Source of the DNA: Lunularia cruciata
Taxonomy: Eukaryota > Streptophyta > Marchantiopsida > Lunulariales > Lunulariaceae
DNA length: 64,000 nt
Assembly: GCA_948567375.1 (NCBI GenBank)
Contig: OX419762.1
Span: forward strand, 43,443,034 to 43,507,033
Direction: 5' to 3'
Part shown: positions 10,593 through 22,550 of the stretch, in pieces
How the letters are laid out: every line of letters begins with the position of its first letter
Numbering within the stretch: the first letter of the stretch is position 1
The notes under the pieces: generated by a model
The model's database searches: none
Told to the model about the DNA's origin: nothing
The model's input: only the letters and a program-made list of their open reading frames with translations
Translations under genes and position numbers: made by a program

Positions 10593-12955
10593 TATGAGAA
10601 AATTTCATTTGTGTTATCCTATCTCATGTCTTATCTTATTTGGGATATAGTTTTGCTATATTTGAATGAATATACTTACTTCTTATTCTTCAAATATATT
10701 AATTCATGCAATTATTTATTTAAACTGTATGATTTACATCCTTGAAGAAATTTTCATTGTTCAATGGTTTTAATATTATTGCTTAGCCTCACAGGGCAAT
10801 ACTTGCAAAGTAAAGATATATTCTCTTGGATGCAAATAGAGTTGTGATGTTTGCTTTTCTCTATTTGATCTATAAATTTTAAAATCCATAAATAATATAC
10901 TTAACTTACAAAAAGGAATTCAGGTTCTAGAAACCAAAGATTGAGTTCAAAAAATGTATAAAGTGAGGACCTTCCATAGAGAGCTTAAGTAAAGTTGAAG
11001 AAGATTCTTTAAAGTACAAAGAAGATTACTATGAAGTTAAACAAGTTTCTACAAAATTTTCTTGAAAATAATCAAAATATTTATTAGATGACACACCAAA
11101 GGTGATGCAATTAATTATTATGTAAAACAGATTTTATCTTTATTTTTTTTAAGACTGTATGCTATGATTATCAATGGCATAAGCATGAATACAACTTAAA
11201 ATTGTTGATACACAGGAATGATATCAAATTTAAGAACGGAAATAAAAGCTATTTCAACAAGGACAATATTCAAATGTTAAGCATCTCTATAAGGTGGACT
11301 TTAGTATGTTCTAATCAAAATCTTAAACTTACCATAGAAGAACTTAATTCAAGAGATAAAAGAGTATAAAATATATGAAGTTAAATTTTACTAATTATAT
11401 TGCTTCAGAGTGCAATTTTCTTTCTTATTCATTCTAGTTTCCAAGATATTACAGAGGCACTTTGATTAACAGAAGCTATTTTGACTGGCTGTACAGGTTT
11501 ATAATTGTAAAATATTATTTATAAATTATTTCATAATTTTTTCTTCAAGAGTAATTTCTTTTACAATACTCTCTAAAATTGGAGTCTAAAAAACAACTGT
11601 TATTTTTGTGAACGAAAATAAGATTGACTAGTTTAATTAGTCTAATCTTTTTTTATATATCATTGTAATCTACACTTTTAAAGAAAATATTGAGTAACTA
11701 ATAGAACAGTTGCACATTATTAAAATTCTTTATCAAGACTACGTTCTATTCAAATATGATTGTTCTATTATTCCAGTGTAATATGGTCTCCAGTGAATAT
11801 GTAAATAATATACTTTTGATCCTTAGATTGATAAATGTATAAATAAATCATAATTGATAAAAGTAAATGAAATTTTCTTGCAAATAGATACGTAAATGCT
11901 TATGAAGTATCATTTTGTAAATTCAAGATCACTAATCTATAATAAAAGTCCAAATTAAAGTCTTTAATTTCATAAAATTCTAAATCAAATTCCTTTTTTG
12001 CCTCACAATAAATAATGAAGTGAAACTTGTAGTTTGACTATCACTCATTAGTACTTAATTATATCTTGAGCTTTCCAAATTTAGTATGTTGAATTTGTGA
12101 TTTTTCCAAGTTCGCCTTCTAAATTTTAAACAGCCACCCCAGTATCAATAACTACTTTGTTTGACATTGCTAATGCAATAACTGTAAAATTTCAAATGTG
12201 CACCCATCTCTATACTTGTATAAGTATAAGTATACTCTTCACGGAATTTTTTTTAAAGAATACCATTTAAGAGTGAACAAGCATCTACAATAAAATCAAA
12301 TTCTGCAAAACATTCAAACTTTTGTCCATTTGCAAGCAATCACCGTCTTATTTCAATTTCTGATCCCTTCTACTTTATATGTCCTGTCCAAAAGCACTAG
12401 CTCCAGACATGAATAATCATTATTGACCAAATATTGCCAGCTTTTCCAATCTCTCGTTCTCGTCCATCATACATATTGTTGATCGTCATTAACCCTCTAG
12501 ATTAAACTAATCAATTTTGAGTTTGACAAGGTAATGAAATAAAGAACTCACACAAACACATAGTACCACATGTTCATCTCGTACTGCATCTACTTCATGT
12601 GCAAAATTGCAAACTATTATTTTATGAAAAAAAAACTCCCATGTATATGCAGACAGGCGCCACATGCCCATCTCCTCTATCTTCTACTTGTATGACATCT
12701 CCTCTAACTCTACATTTATGACGTGAATTAGACAAGTACTATCTCGAGAGAAAAAGAATTCCCGCGTGCACAGTTCTATTGCAATCGCCTATGTCGGGTC
12801 TATTTAGCCTATCATGCGTCAAGTAAGGAAAAAGTAAAATTCCTGGAACTGATTAAAGTTTTTTATCAGAAAATGACGTACTCTAATTAAAATTTTAAAT
12901 TTATCTTGCATTTACAGCAGAATTTTCTTCCCAATCTAAATATAAATTAACTAAG
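9800..12955. other. AT-rich spacer, no gene seen
   Basis: Long AT-rich stretch with no reading frame of coding quality on either strand and no recognised element. The only clear structure is the (AT)n tract at 10,521-10,588. Confidence 0.6.
10521..10588. repeat. (AT)n microsatellite, about 34 units
   Basis: Uninterrupted AT dinucleotide repeat. Confidence 0.97.
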
Positions 12956-12959
12956 TATA

Positions 12960-13930
12960 TCCGACCTGTCAATATGGCACGACGGTCCGACTGCGTTGAC
13001 GATAAGAGCCCGTCTTCTTCTGTTGTGTTTCTATCCGGCTCGACGGTGGATTAAGATTAAGCCTAACCGGCCGACGGCGAATGATGGTATGAACCCGACT
13101 TGTGGCTATGTGTCTCCCCGTCTCGACGTTCGAGTAAGGTCAACCCTGTCCGGGTTGAAGTTAGTTACAGAGTTGTTAACTTTTCTAGGGAACGTATGCA
13201 ACTTGTGGTGAATGCATTTCATACGTGCTGAGGTCGTTTGATGTTTGGATAAGAGTCATGCTTGCCAACTTTCGTTTGATGTTTCTGGTTAAGAATCATG
13301 CTTGCCGACGTGTATCAAACCTTACCGTTAAAGACTACAGGTAAGTCTTCAGGCTAAATCGACGTACTAGTAAGTTCATCTGTGATTTGATTCGGTAGAG
13401 TGTTGAGTCTGTCTCTGACTTGATAGGTGAGACTTGATCTTGTGTTCTATGCGGTCGCCATTCCAAAACTTGATAGGTGACAGGTTTCATAAAGCTATTA
13501 GTATGATCCACTGAACTGGGACTAAATTTCACGCGTTGAAGTTCGACAATAAGATCCTCAAGGTATACAGCTGTTCACCTTCTACACCAGAAGGACGATG
13601 ATGCGAAAGTCGATGCCGAGGTCAACTATGAGGAGGTGACCAATTTTCTGCAGAAAGATGCTTTCAATATGTGCGTGGCTATAAAGAAGACCAAGTCCAC
13701 CCACCGCAGAGGATGAATTTTTGTCGAATTGCTGGACTTCTGTAACAGCCGAGTGCGAGGAGAGTACTTAAAGCAGTCCATGTAAGAGGTGAATAAACAT
13801 AATTGCCCTCGAAATTTCTGACGGTAAAAAGGGGACTGTCAATCTACTTGCAACGACCCTAAGATTCACAACGGGGTTTAATCGATTATTCCCTGGTAAT
13901 CTCGCACTTCCTGTATCATCCTTTACATCA
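12960..13930. other. GC-richer island, unrecognised
   Basis: Composition shifts abruptly from AT-rich to mixed, with many CG dinucleotides (GACGGTCCGACTGCG, CCGGCCGACGGCG). A direct repeat of about 40 bp ('TTCGTTTGATGTTT...ATCATGCTTGCC') occurs at 13,227-13,272 and 13,271-13,310. A frame near 13,590-13,716 on the plus strand reads 'DAEVNYEEVTNFLQKDAF' then 'VAIKKTKSTHRRG' before a stop. I do not recognise a family; it may be a remnant gene or transposon exon. Confidence 0.35.
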
Positions 13931-14153
13931 ACGTTTTAAATCTCCTGGGTGAAGTGGCCTGTTGATGTTGGTAATTAGAAGTGAATACTCACCGACATAA
14001 TTACACAAGCGTAGCATACAATCAATCACTGACTATTAGTGCGTCAGTTGAATGTTTCCTCAACGGAATCCACAGTCGTCTAAAAAAACCGGCAAATCAA
14101 ATGTGGGCGATAGAACATGTACAAGTCGGACTACGGAGAATGATTTACATGTA

Positions 14154-17100
14154 TTACGGGATCACCGCATGGTTGTAATCATGGTACTCGAAGGTTTTCT
14201 CCACCCATTTAGACAAGTAAATTTTAGCTATTGCACTTGCTACTGCTAAACATACCAAAGGTACACTAAGACGGCTAAGCCCACGCCACGAGTTCAAGGC
14301 GGCAACTGCAACCAATCCCACCAGCGCGAACGGTAAAGCGTGTAGAACTGACTCCAGTAACCTGAATTTGGCAACAGCATTGGAGCATATCGAACATTTG
14401 GCCACATGGGCCGTGTGCCTGCAAGGAGACATGATAACAGAAGAAATTATAACTCATTGTAAGAGCAGAAGAAACGATGCGTTCCAACTTGAAAGCAAGA
14501 AAACCATCATCTAGTTTGAGGGACAAAGTAGAGTGGTGCAAAAGAAGGTTTGAGCATGTGTAGACCTAAACCTCATCCTTGAAAGTTTGGCTGACAAGTA
14601 TATAAGCAAGTACAAGATCAAAATGCCTCAACCTCAAGAAGCGACACCTGGTAACATCTACTCTGCGATCTTATATTAACAACTGTGAGAAACTTTTGAA
14701 CAAGTATATAGACAAGTACAAGATGAAAATGCCTGTACCTCAAGAAAAGAGACCTGGTTACATCTACTCATGAACTAGTCTTAACAAGTTTCTCTTTAAG
14801 AAAATATCTATCCAGTTTTGACAGTGCCCAGTCTACACAAAAGGTGTAGCTCCGTTATATAACTAATGGAAAAAGTTTAGTTAAGGATGAACATGATAGA
14901 TTGTTACCTGTCAAAAACCACCTTTCTAAGGGGACTAGGTGGTAGTGGGGATGATTTGGCTCCATAATCAACAGAATTATTCGCGAAGTTTTTGAGCCAC
15001 TTGCGGAACTCCAATACATACGCATCCACTTGAGCAGGTGTATAGTAAAGCGTATTAACGTCACCACCACGTTCCTCGATCCGATGTTGCTGCTTAGTGC
15101 AAGAATGCAAGATATTCAGCAATGTAGAAGTACGGATCGAACAAGCAAAGTTAAAACTGAAATTGAACAGTTATGCGGTCAATACCGAAAAGGAACGTAC
15201 CATTTTGTGCAGCAACCACAGATCAGAGTCTATGACCAACATGTGTTTGACATGGCCTAACCATCGCGGAGTCAACTTGAATACAATTTGGGCAAAATTT
15301 CTGGGGAAAGAGAAAATAAGTTTGCTCTTCCCCGGAGACGATGGTATGCAGTAGAAGATTGTGGAAATTTCCCTCTTAGGTTCATCCGGTTGGGCCTTCT
15401 TTCTGGACATTATCCATTCACGGAGCTTCAAAGCTAGAGGATGTCCTTTGGGCTGCATATCGAGTGATTTGTGAGTATACCGATGAGTATATATCTTTCT
15501 CATTATGCAACATTTTTGTCAACAATGACGACGCGACACGAACACTACCCACAAACCTATAGCAAAGTTCAAGGAAAGAACACATGCGCAAGGCAAAGGT
15601 TTGGTGGTGGTTAAGTCGAGTCCTGAAGAACGACTTACAGCTTTAGGAGGTTGCAGCTGGAAAACCGTATATGCCGTGACAGGAGCAAAGAATCTTAATG
15701 GCATTGTTCCATCTCTTATGCCAGCGAAGCCCTGGGCATCCGAGTGTGTGACTTCGAATTCCAAGGGTTTCGCTAAATTTCGTTTGCCCTGTAAATAATA
15801 ACCGCCGCACAAAAGTCAGCAACTCTCATTTCTTCATTTATTGGTGGAAATCCAGAGCATGACTGATGACAGACGACATAGCGTATGAATGCAGACATAA
15901 CAGGAACTTGCCTGAAGTCCGTGATGGGCAAAATGAACATGAGATGGATCCAGTAGGTTTTCAATAAGAGCTTCGTATCTGTTTAGAACGACAGAAGAAA
16001 GTACGAAAATTGCGAAAAATCTGGGGTGAGTAACATGCAGTGGAGCCCCAAAAGTGCAGCGTCTGCTAAATGAGACATATTCGTAGGCACTCTAAATTTG
16101 TTAAATGCAGTAGAGGAAAAAGTTCCTATTCCTTCCCATATACTCATTTGCGTTCCAGCAGGCAACCCTGCTTCCTGATTGTTCTCCATTTTGATCTACT
16201 GCACCAATTGCCCTAGAAGTGACATTTCAGTAATTCTCAACAAGTACTGTTTTCTCATTAAGTTCATTCTCAAGTAGATCAAACCTTAGATACTGAAAAA
16301 ACCAAGACGTACCCATAAGTCAGATCAAGCATGCCAAGATCATAGACAACATTCGGATCGTCCAGGGCCGGTACAGAAGGAGGAGGATTAGCAGCAGAAC
16401 GCTCCTCGGCACCTTCGGCCCTATCCATCCAGACCCAAATCATGCCTTGATGTTCACGACAAACGTAAACCTTTGCACACGCGCGTTTAGATTGAAGTGC
16501 CTGAAACAAAATACTGTCGGCTATTAGTCGACGGGGACGGAGTGGTGTCAAGGAGAACTGGATTGAGACTTCACATAACTGAAGCATTTATATGCAGAGT
16601 GTGGAACTTTCAGACAGATATTTAACGCAGATTATGCATATCGTTCAAAAGATGAGCGACATAACGATTGGAATAAATGGAGTACCGCTTCTCGACCCTT
16701 GTCAAGTTGAGGAATCATAGTGCAAGAACCAGAAGTAGGAGCGAAAGTCCAGCCATGGTATGAACATTGCAGGTGCCCACTTTCATGGATTCTTCCTTCT
16801 GAAAGAGGAGCCATCCGGTGAGGGCAAGCATCATCAAAAGCCTGCCACTGATTTCCTACTCGATCCCACCAGATGACCAAGTCCCGTCCTATGATAGTTT
16901 CTGCAAGAGGCTGCTGCTTGTCGACGTGCTTGACAATTGCCACAGGGTACCACTGCTCAAGCCAATTGAACTTGCCTGAAGTATCCTCTGCAGTGGACGT
17001 TTCTTTGTTGTCGAATACATCCTGAATTCCAGATCTACTCTCGCTTCCTTTTCCAGCCGTGGGGACTTCCACCATGCTTCCCCTCGGCCCAGGATAGACT

Positions 17101-17300
17101 CTATGCCATTGATTCGATTTGGATACCCGAGTGTTAATCTTTACGTTCAAACCCCCTGACAGACTCACCAACGCCGACGAAGAATTAACACTTTGGACTC
17201 GGAAATTCGTGCAAGACGAGTGTAGTACCCCGATACTGGAGCGAGCCGCAACTTGAGTTGCCAAGCTCTGCATCCTTGTTCTGCCCCAACAAAAACACAT
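14154..17300 (-). CDS. Chloroplast Rieske oxygenase, PAO/TIC55/PTC52 (ACD1-like) family
   Basis: Seven exons join in frame to a 572-residue protein: 17300-16686, 16500-16313, 15978-15912, 15788-15639, 15452-15201, 15089-14908, 14418-14154. Exon 1 gives a Ser/Arg-rich plastid-transit-like N-terminus and the Rieske [2Fe-2S] ligands (CPH...CSYH, about residues 178-200). Exon 3 carries the mononuclear-iron motif 'ENLLDPSHVHFAHH'. Exon 5 has 'FYCIPSSPGKSKLIFSFPRN'. The last exon has the family's redox CxxC (CSIC) and two hydrophobic segments near the C-terminus. Relatives sit in plastid envelope or thylakoid membranes and oxidise chlorophyll-related or protein substrates using ferredoxin. Which member this is (PTC52-like preferred) is inference from 'LDSDL'-type and 'YYTPAQVD' regions. 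Intron 3 has a GC donor (CAG|GCAAGT). An alternative start is Met at 17,273. Every junction preserves phase, and no break was seen. Confidence 0.9.
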
Positions 17301-18000
17301 AAATACTTCACGCCATGAAAAATTCCTCGCTCAATCCCTCTGCACTAGTTCTTGTTCACCAAAATTGTCACGCACAAAGATTACACACTCTACATATCGA
17401 TTATTTTTAACAATGTCCGTCTACATCTCTGAGCAATCTCAGAATTGTGATGGACAATTTGTCCATAATTTGGCACCATCTACGGCATGCCGAAAACATC
17501 AATCCCGAGCGAACGCCAGAAATGAAAGAAAGCTCACTGAACCAACTCCTAGTGCTCAAGATTACTATTCCAGAATATTGCCATTGCCCCCTCAGAATCG
17601 ATTTCAAATCAGAATTTCCATTAGGGCAACTTTTCTCGGCCTTGGACAAACAGAACAGAAACACCCTTAATCTGACGACCAGCTCATAGAATTTAATAAA
17701 ATCTCATAAACACCTCCAAGAATTCGTCAGGCTAAAATAGACCCTGTAGCAGATTCCCTAATCAGGGGCGAAAGGAAAATCTACAATCCTGACAACCTCC
17801 ACCATTGAGTTTCACTGCACGGAAGTATCATACCACAGATTGGTCAATATTCTCCGTCTCCGAATATCAACACCTAGATCGAGTCATCAACCTCAAAAAC
17901 TGATTAAAATCTCGTAAACACCGGAAAGCGCGAGTGCAGAATCGTTCCAACCCAGGATTCTGCAATCCTCGAGAGCTTCCGTCACTCACTTCACTCGGAA
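17301..18000. promoter_or_regulatory. Upstream region of the Rieske oxygenase gene
   Basis: Moderately GC-rich sequence before the minus-strand start at 17,300, probably holding the 5' UTR and promoter. No TATA box or named element could be assigned. Frames on both strands at 17,365-17,690 overlap each other and look like chance. Confidence 0.3.
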
Positions 18001-18034
18001 TTCCAGTCACTGAGATCCTGGACAGAGGACTAAT

Positions 18035-18298
18035 GTGGTAACTTTATCGTTAAGAAGGAAACCATACCCTCCACTCATCCACAACAGCCACGATGGCATT
18101 TATGTGACCAAAGGTTCCACTGTGTACTTTAGGGACTCTTTTACCGGCGCCAAGTGTCTAGAACCCATTGGCAGGAAAGCAATAATGGTAAATTGGGCCG
18201 AGGATGATAAGCTGGAAACTAGTGTGTGGTTACCGCATCAAGCAATATATTTTTATAATTTAAATTTATTCATCCAGAAAGTATCATATGAAAATTAA
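18035..18298 (+). CDS. Short unrecognised reading frame
   Basis: A plus-strand frame of 87 codons. Its first 67 codons have mixed, protein-like composition ('DGIYVTKGSTVYFRDS', 'IGRKAIMVNWAEDDKLE'); the rest runs into AT-rich sequence. I recognise no family. It could be an exon of an unseen gene, a remnant, or chance. Confidence 0.2.
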   Translation: MVTLSLRRKPYPPLIHNSHDGIYVTKGSTVYFRDSFTGAKCLEPIGRKAIMVNWAEDDKLETSVWLPHQAIYFYNLNLFIQKVSYEN

Positions 18299-18299
18299 A

Positions 18300-19700
18300 T
18301 ACACTAAATTAATTTTATTATTCTAAATTTAAAAATAAAATATCTTACCAGAAAAATATAGAGTATCATGTCCACGAGACTCTCCACAATGACAAGGGCT
18401 AACTAGTCATAAAGGAGATTATTTTTAACAATCCATGTTATAAATCAAATTGGGTATATATATAAATATTTTTTGTACGGAATTATTATTTTATATAATT
18501 ATAAACATAAATAAATAATTCATGTTTCTTTAAAAATGTAAGGCTTGCTTGATGGGGTCAAATCTTGTGTCAATACTGGGGCATATTAAAAAATATGTAC
18601 TGCTGTATATTATACAAGTAAATTCCACAATATGTATGATAGTATATTGAACATTATATATTATAAAATATTTTATGCACAATAGTGTATATTAGGCATT
18701 ATACACCTGAAGTAACGCACTAATATGTATTATGTTATGCATGTATAAAATGCTAAGTATGTATTAATGCATATTGAATTTACAATAACATGTAGAGTAA
18801 AGGGAACAAGTAAGATAAAAGATACAATCATAGTTTCATAGGATTTTCAAGCTAATTCAACAAGTTCTAATAAACAATGATATGAATATCTACATAGTCT
18901 CTGCTTGTAATTTATTGAGAAAAGCTCGATATATGTATATTGTAGAATTAATAAGGAGGATTGTCAAATAGCCACGTCTTTTGTTAAAATGACCCACTCC
19001 ATACTTGGGTTAATTAACACATGTGGAAATTGGCTTGCTTGTTGAAAGCCAATGGCTTGGGTCCGGGGTACCAAAATGTGTTGTTTTAACAACGATGGGA
19101 CGATTTAACAATCCCATTAATAAGAATATACCAGATTTACTAATGTTAAAATATAGAAAGATATGTAAACCTAATATTAATCCCCTAAAAAACATAAATG
19201 AACACTTTAGTCTTCTAACCTATAAATGTAAAGCAAAATATGACCTTATGCTCTATAAGTATTAATATTTTACTCAAAGTCTACAGCAATATATATGTTA
19301 ATATTATTTTCCCACCATTCTTGTTATTCTACATAGTTATCCACTTCTCTTAATATAAATTTCAGCATATTTGAAGGAAATTTTTTGGTATATAGTGATA
19401 CATATGCAATTCTTATGTGTAAGAAAAAGATTGGTGTTTTCAATTATTACTTATACTATACACTAAGCCTTAGTGTATTTTTTAAGCAATACTTACATAA
19501 TAGATAACATATTAAAATGTATTACATTAAGGATGCAAAATGCTCAATATACATAAGTGCACTTTGAGCATTATACATACAATAGGCAACATGCTAAAAT
19601 GTATCAAATTGTATATTATATATGCAATATACTCCAAGGTATATTGTGGTGTTCACTTTTTAAAGTTGTTTAGACTTTTTACTTATTTCACTATTCTTCA
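18300..19700. other. AT-rich spacer, no gene seen
   Basis: AT-rich, with irregular recurrences of phrases like 'TGTATATTATACA' and 'GCATTATACA' around 18,600-18,780 and 19,480-19,640, probably an old degenerate repeat. No coding frame. Confidence 0.45.
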
Positions 19701-19729
19701 CAAAGACATGATAGAGAAATTTCTTGTTT

Positions 19730-21778
19730 AGGGAGAAAAAATTCTCAGTGGAAGTATCCTTATGAGTTGTGTCTTATAAGAAATATTATGAAGGACACAA
19801 GTACAAAGCCGAGTGGATTTGGAGGAACGGGAAGAAGGCCAAATCAGAAATGATCCGAAAGGTTGGTCGGAGGTAAGGAACTCAAGTCCAAATAACTTTA
19901 GTGAGAAGACCTTTGGCCAGGACATAGCTGCACCTAAATATCATACACATATTTGAATGCACCACCACTTGGTTAAAGAACTATCATCAAAGACTATTCA
20001 CATTCAAAGAAAATTGCTTGCATTGGGCAAAGACCTCACATGGGTGAAAGGGACAAATAAAGGAATATTTCATATGTATGGAGAAGTACTACACACCAAA
20101 CACATGATAAGTATGGAGAAAGAGTGCTCAACTTTTCCCCAACCACTAAATGATTGAAGAATGACTGAAGCCTTTGCTTATAAAACCAAGAGGTCATTCT
20201 CCAATTTCACTTTTCATAGAGAATTTTGTCTTCAACTTAAATTTCTTAAAGTCTTTATAGTCTTTGTAGTCTTCCACACCTCTGAAGGCAACCCATATTT
20301 GCCTTCATACCTAGAATTCCTTTGAGATGCAACATGGTGTTTATACAAAAACGTGTGAGGAAAATACACAAAGCCATTCTCCAAAATCCTATAGTGAATA
20401 AGTATGCCATGTAAAGTAGAAATGAGGTGATCTAGAGCAATCATATGGGCTTCTTACTGTAGAATTGTGAGCTGAGTTAGTTGGGAATAATTCATGAGAC
20501 TAGAGGGAAGAGTGAAAGAACAATAGGGGATTTACAAGGCAATATCTACAACTGAACCAAAGAGAATGTGAAAAATGTACTTGGCCTAAATGCAGGACCT
20601 TCAAGAGTGATGACTCTTGATACAAAGTTTGCAAACAAGCCATTGACCAAAGATATCAAGGTAACATTTGTTGAAGAGTGACAAAAAAGAGAGGGGGTGA
20701 GTCAGAAGTTACAAAGATCCAGCCCAAAGAGCAATTGTTGATGCAATTATGAACGTGTTTTGACACAAGAAAACAACTTACTTCACCAACAACCAAGTAG
20801 TATAAAGTGGAACTAATGAATTGGTCCAACATGTTTCATCAATGAGTGAGGAGCTTGCACAAAGAGTTTGAAAAACATGGTGGAGTAACCTACTTGGCTC
20901 CCTTTCCAAACCATCTTTACATGGATCTTAACCTACTCACCAAGAAAGAGTGAAAGAGATTTTTTAGTCACTTTTAACCAAAGGGATGCTTTGCTTTGTA
21001 GATTGAAATCAAATTGATGATCAAGTATCTAGGAGCATATGCAATATTTGCAGCTAGTGGGGAGTTTGTCCTGGTAGAAGAAGAGAGAGTTACCACAAAG
21101 GCAAAGAAAAAATGAGCTTATCTAATAAAGAGACCAAAAAGAAATCCATAGGTAATTGATATATCTTTGAAGGACAAAGCCAAAGATTCCAAAGAAGAAG
21201 ATGAAGAAGAAGGAGAAGAAGAGGTGGAAGGATCATTTACCCTATAAGGATTGATAACGTATTTGGGCAAATAGAACATTACAAAGATACGCATTTGGCC
21301 CTAAATCCAAAGTTGAGTGCGGAGTAGAAGAATTGGGATGAAGACAAAGGGGATACATCCCTACAACCCAAATCCATATCAAGTCCTAATCAAGACCCCA
21401 AAGTGCCAAAAGAAGAGCAAGGAGATATGGAGGACTAGCTAGAACTTAGGATTTTGGCCCAAAATGGATGCAAAGGAAGAAGTCAGAGTTGAAGCTAAAG
21501 TTCAAGAAATGGAAGAATCTAAAGGAACTCCACTAAAAGTACTACACAAAGATGAAGGTAGAGTGAGCTAACCAATCTTAACACAAGTCAAGAAGGCGGC
21601 ACATTTTGTGATACATTAGGTGGAAGCAATCCTACATCTAAAGGAGCTCTTACTCCTCCAATGCTAGTAAGATTGCACCAAAATCATAGATTATACCACC
21701 TTAGTGCAAAGAATGCTCAAGGAGATCTGCACCAAAAAAGAAAAGGAGGATAAGGCAAGAGAAGAAACAACCAAGGCA
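19730..21778 (+). mobile_element. Unclassified retroelement-like repeat, copy L1, left part
   Basis: Heavily decayed sequence with Lys/Glu-rich frames and an acidic run (21,170-21,235). It is continued at 43,951-45,460 after the G1 insertion, where it resembles L2 (25,029-28,660). The left border is not clear. No RT, integrase or LTR was found, so it could be a non-autonomous LTR derivative or a decayed gene-like repeat. Broken in many places. Confidence 0.4.
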
Positions 21779-22298
21779 TGTAATTCCATTAGCTATAAAA
21801 ATTAACTAAAGGTGAAATTGGCTTGGTACTATCTTTTGAGATGTTATATATGATGTCTAAGTTGAGTGGATAGAAGAATGACCAAAAGTATAATTCCACT
21901 ATTAGAGCAAAGACCACAAACATATAAAAATTTAGAGCCAATTTTGGAGGCCTAAACAAAAGAATTAGGCCTCAAAAATAAAACAATACTCCCTCTTGGA
22001 GATAAAATTTTACGTTCATTCCCCTCAATTTATCTTGTTGAGATACTTCCAATGGTGCTTCTTCTATTCTATTTTAAGCTTTCTACAAATGAATTCCCAC
22101 AGCATTCCCTTTGGTCAAACTTGTTTGACAAACCAAATGAAACTAGGTTTTACATATCACCATTCTATATATCTACTCTAAGGGTGTAGCTCCCTTAGAG
22201 GGAATCTTCTCAATTATATAATAAAGTTGGAGTGCTACTCTAGAGCATTGGAGTATTATAAAATTTTAATTTTATGTTTTTTTGTCTTCAAACTATTA
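21779..22298 (+). repeat. 5' LTR of G1
   Basis: Starts TGTAATTCCATTAGCT, ends before a primer-site-like CTATGCTATCAGACC, and matches the LTR family shared by G1, G2 and G3. A conserved block 'TATATAATAAAG' near 22,215-22,226 probably marks the TATA/polyadenylation region of this LTR family. Confidence 0.75.
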
Positions 22299-22460
22299 CT
22301 ATGCTATCAGACCAAGTGTCTAATCCAAGTGAGTGGATCTACCCCTCTTGGAAGAACACAAGCTATTGAGACTAAGTAATTTCAAAGGTAGAGAGAGTAG
22401 TGTAGATTGAGAGGTTGTGTGTTTTGGAGAATAGAAAGGATGGATCATGTTGGATCATGA

Positions 22461-22550
22461 TTTTGAGCACCTAATTTTCCCTTCCTAAATCCCTTCCATA
22501 TCAGTGATTGATATGGAAGGGATTTAGGAAGGGAAATTAGGTGCTCAAAA
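22461..22550. repeat. Near-perfect hairpin with 42-43 bp arms and a 5-bp loop
   Basis: The left arm TTTTGAGCACCTAATTTT... (22,461-22,503) is answered by its reverse complement at 22,509-22,550, with a single extra T. It lies in the leader of G1 just past the primer site. Given how decayed G1 is, this fold-back looks younger than the element. Confidence 0.93.

Noticed and set aside
14275-15354. Overlapping frames on both strands over the Rieske oxygenase gene
   Set aside because: Out of frame or antisense to exons 5-7, which are fixed by family motifs and phase continuity.
17365-17690. Upstream open frames near the Rieske gene as a divergent neighbour gene
   Set aside because: Three mutually overlapping frames on both strands with no domain; most simply explained as promoter/5' UTR sequence of mixed composition.
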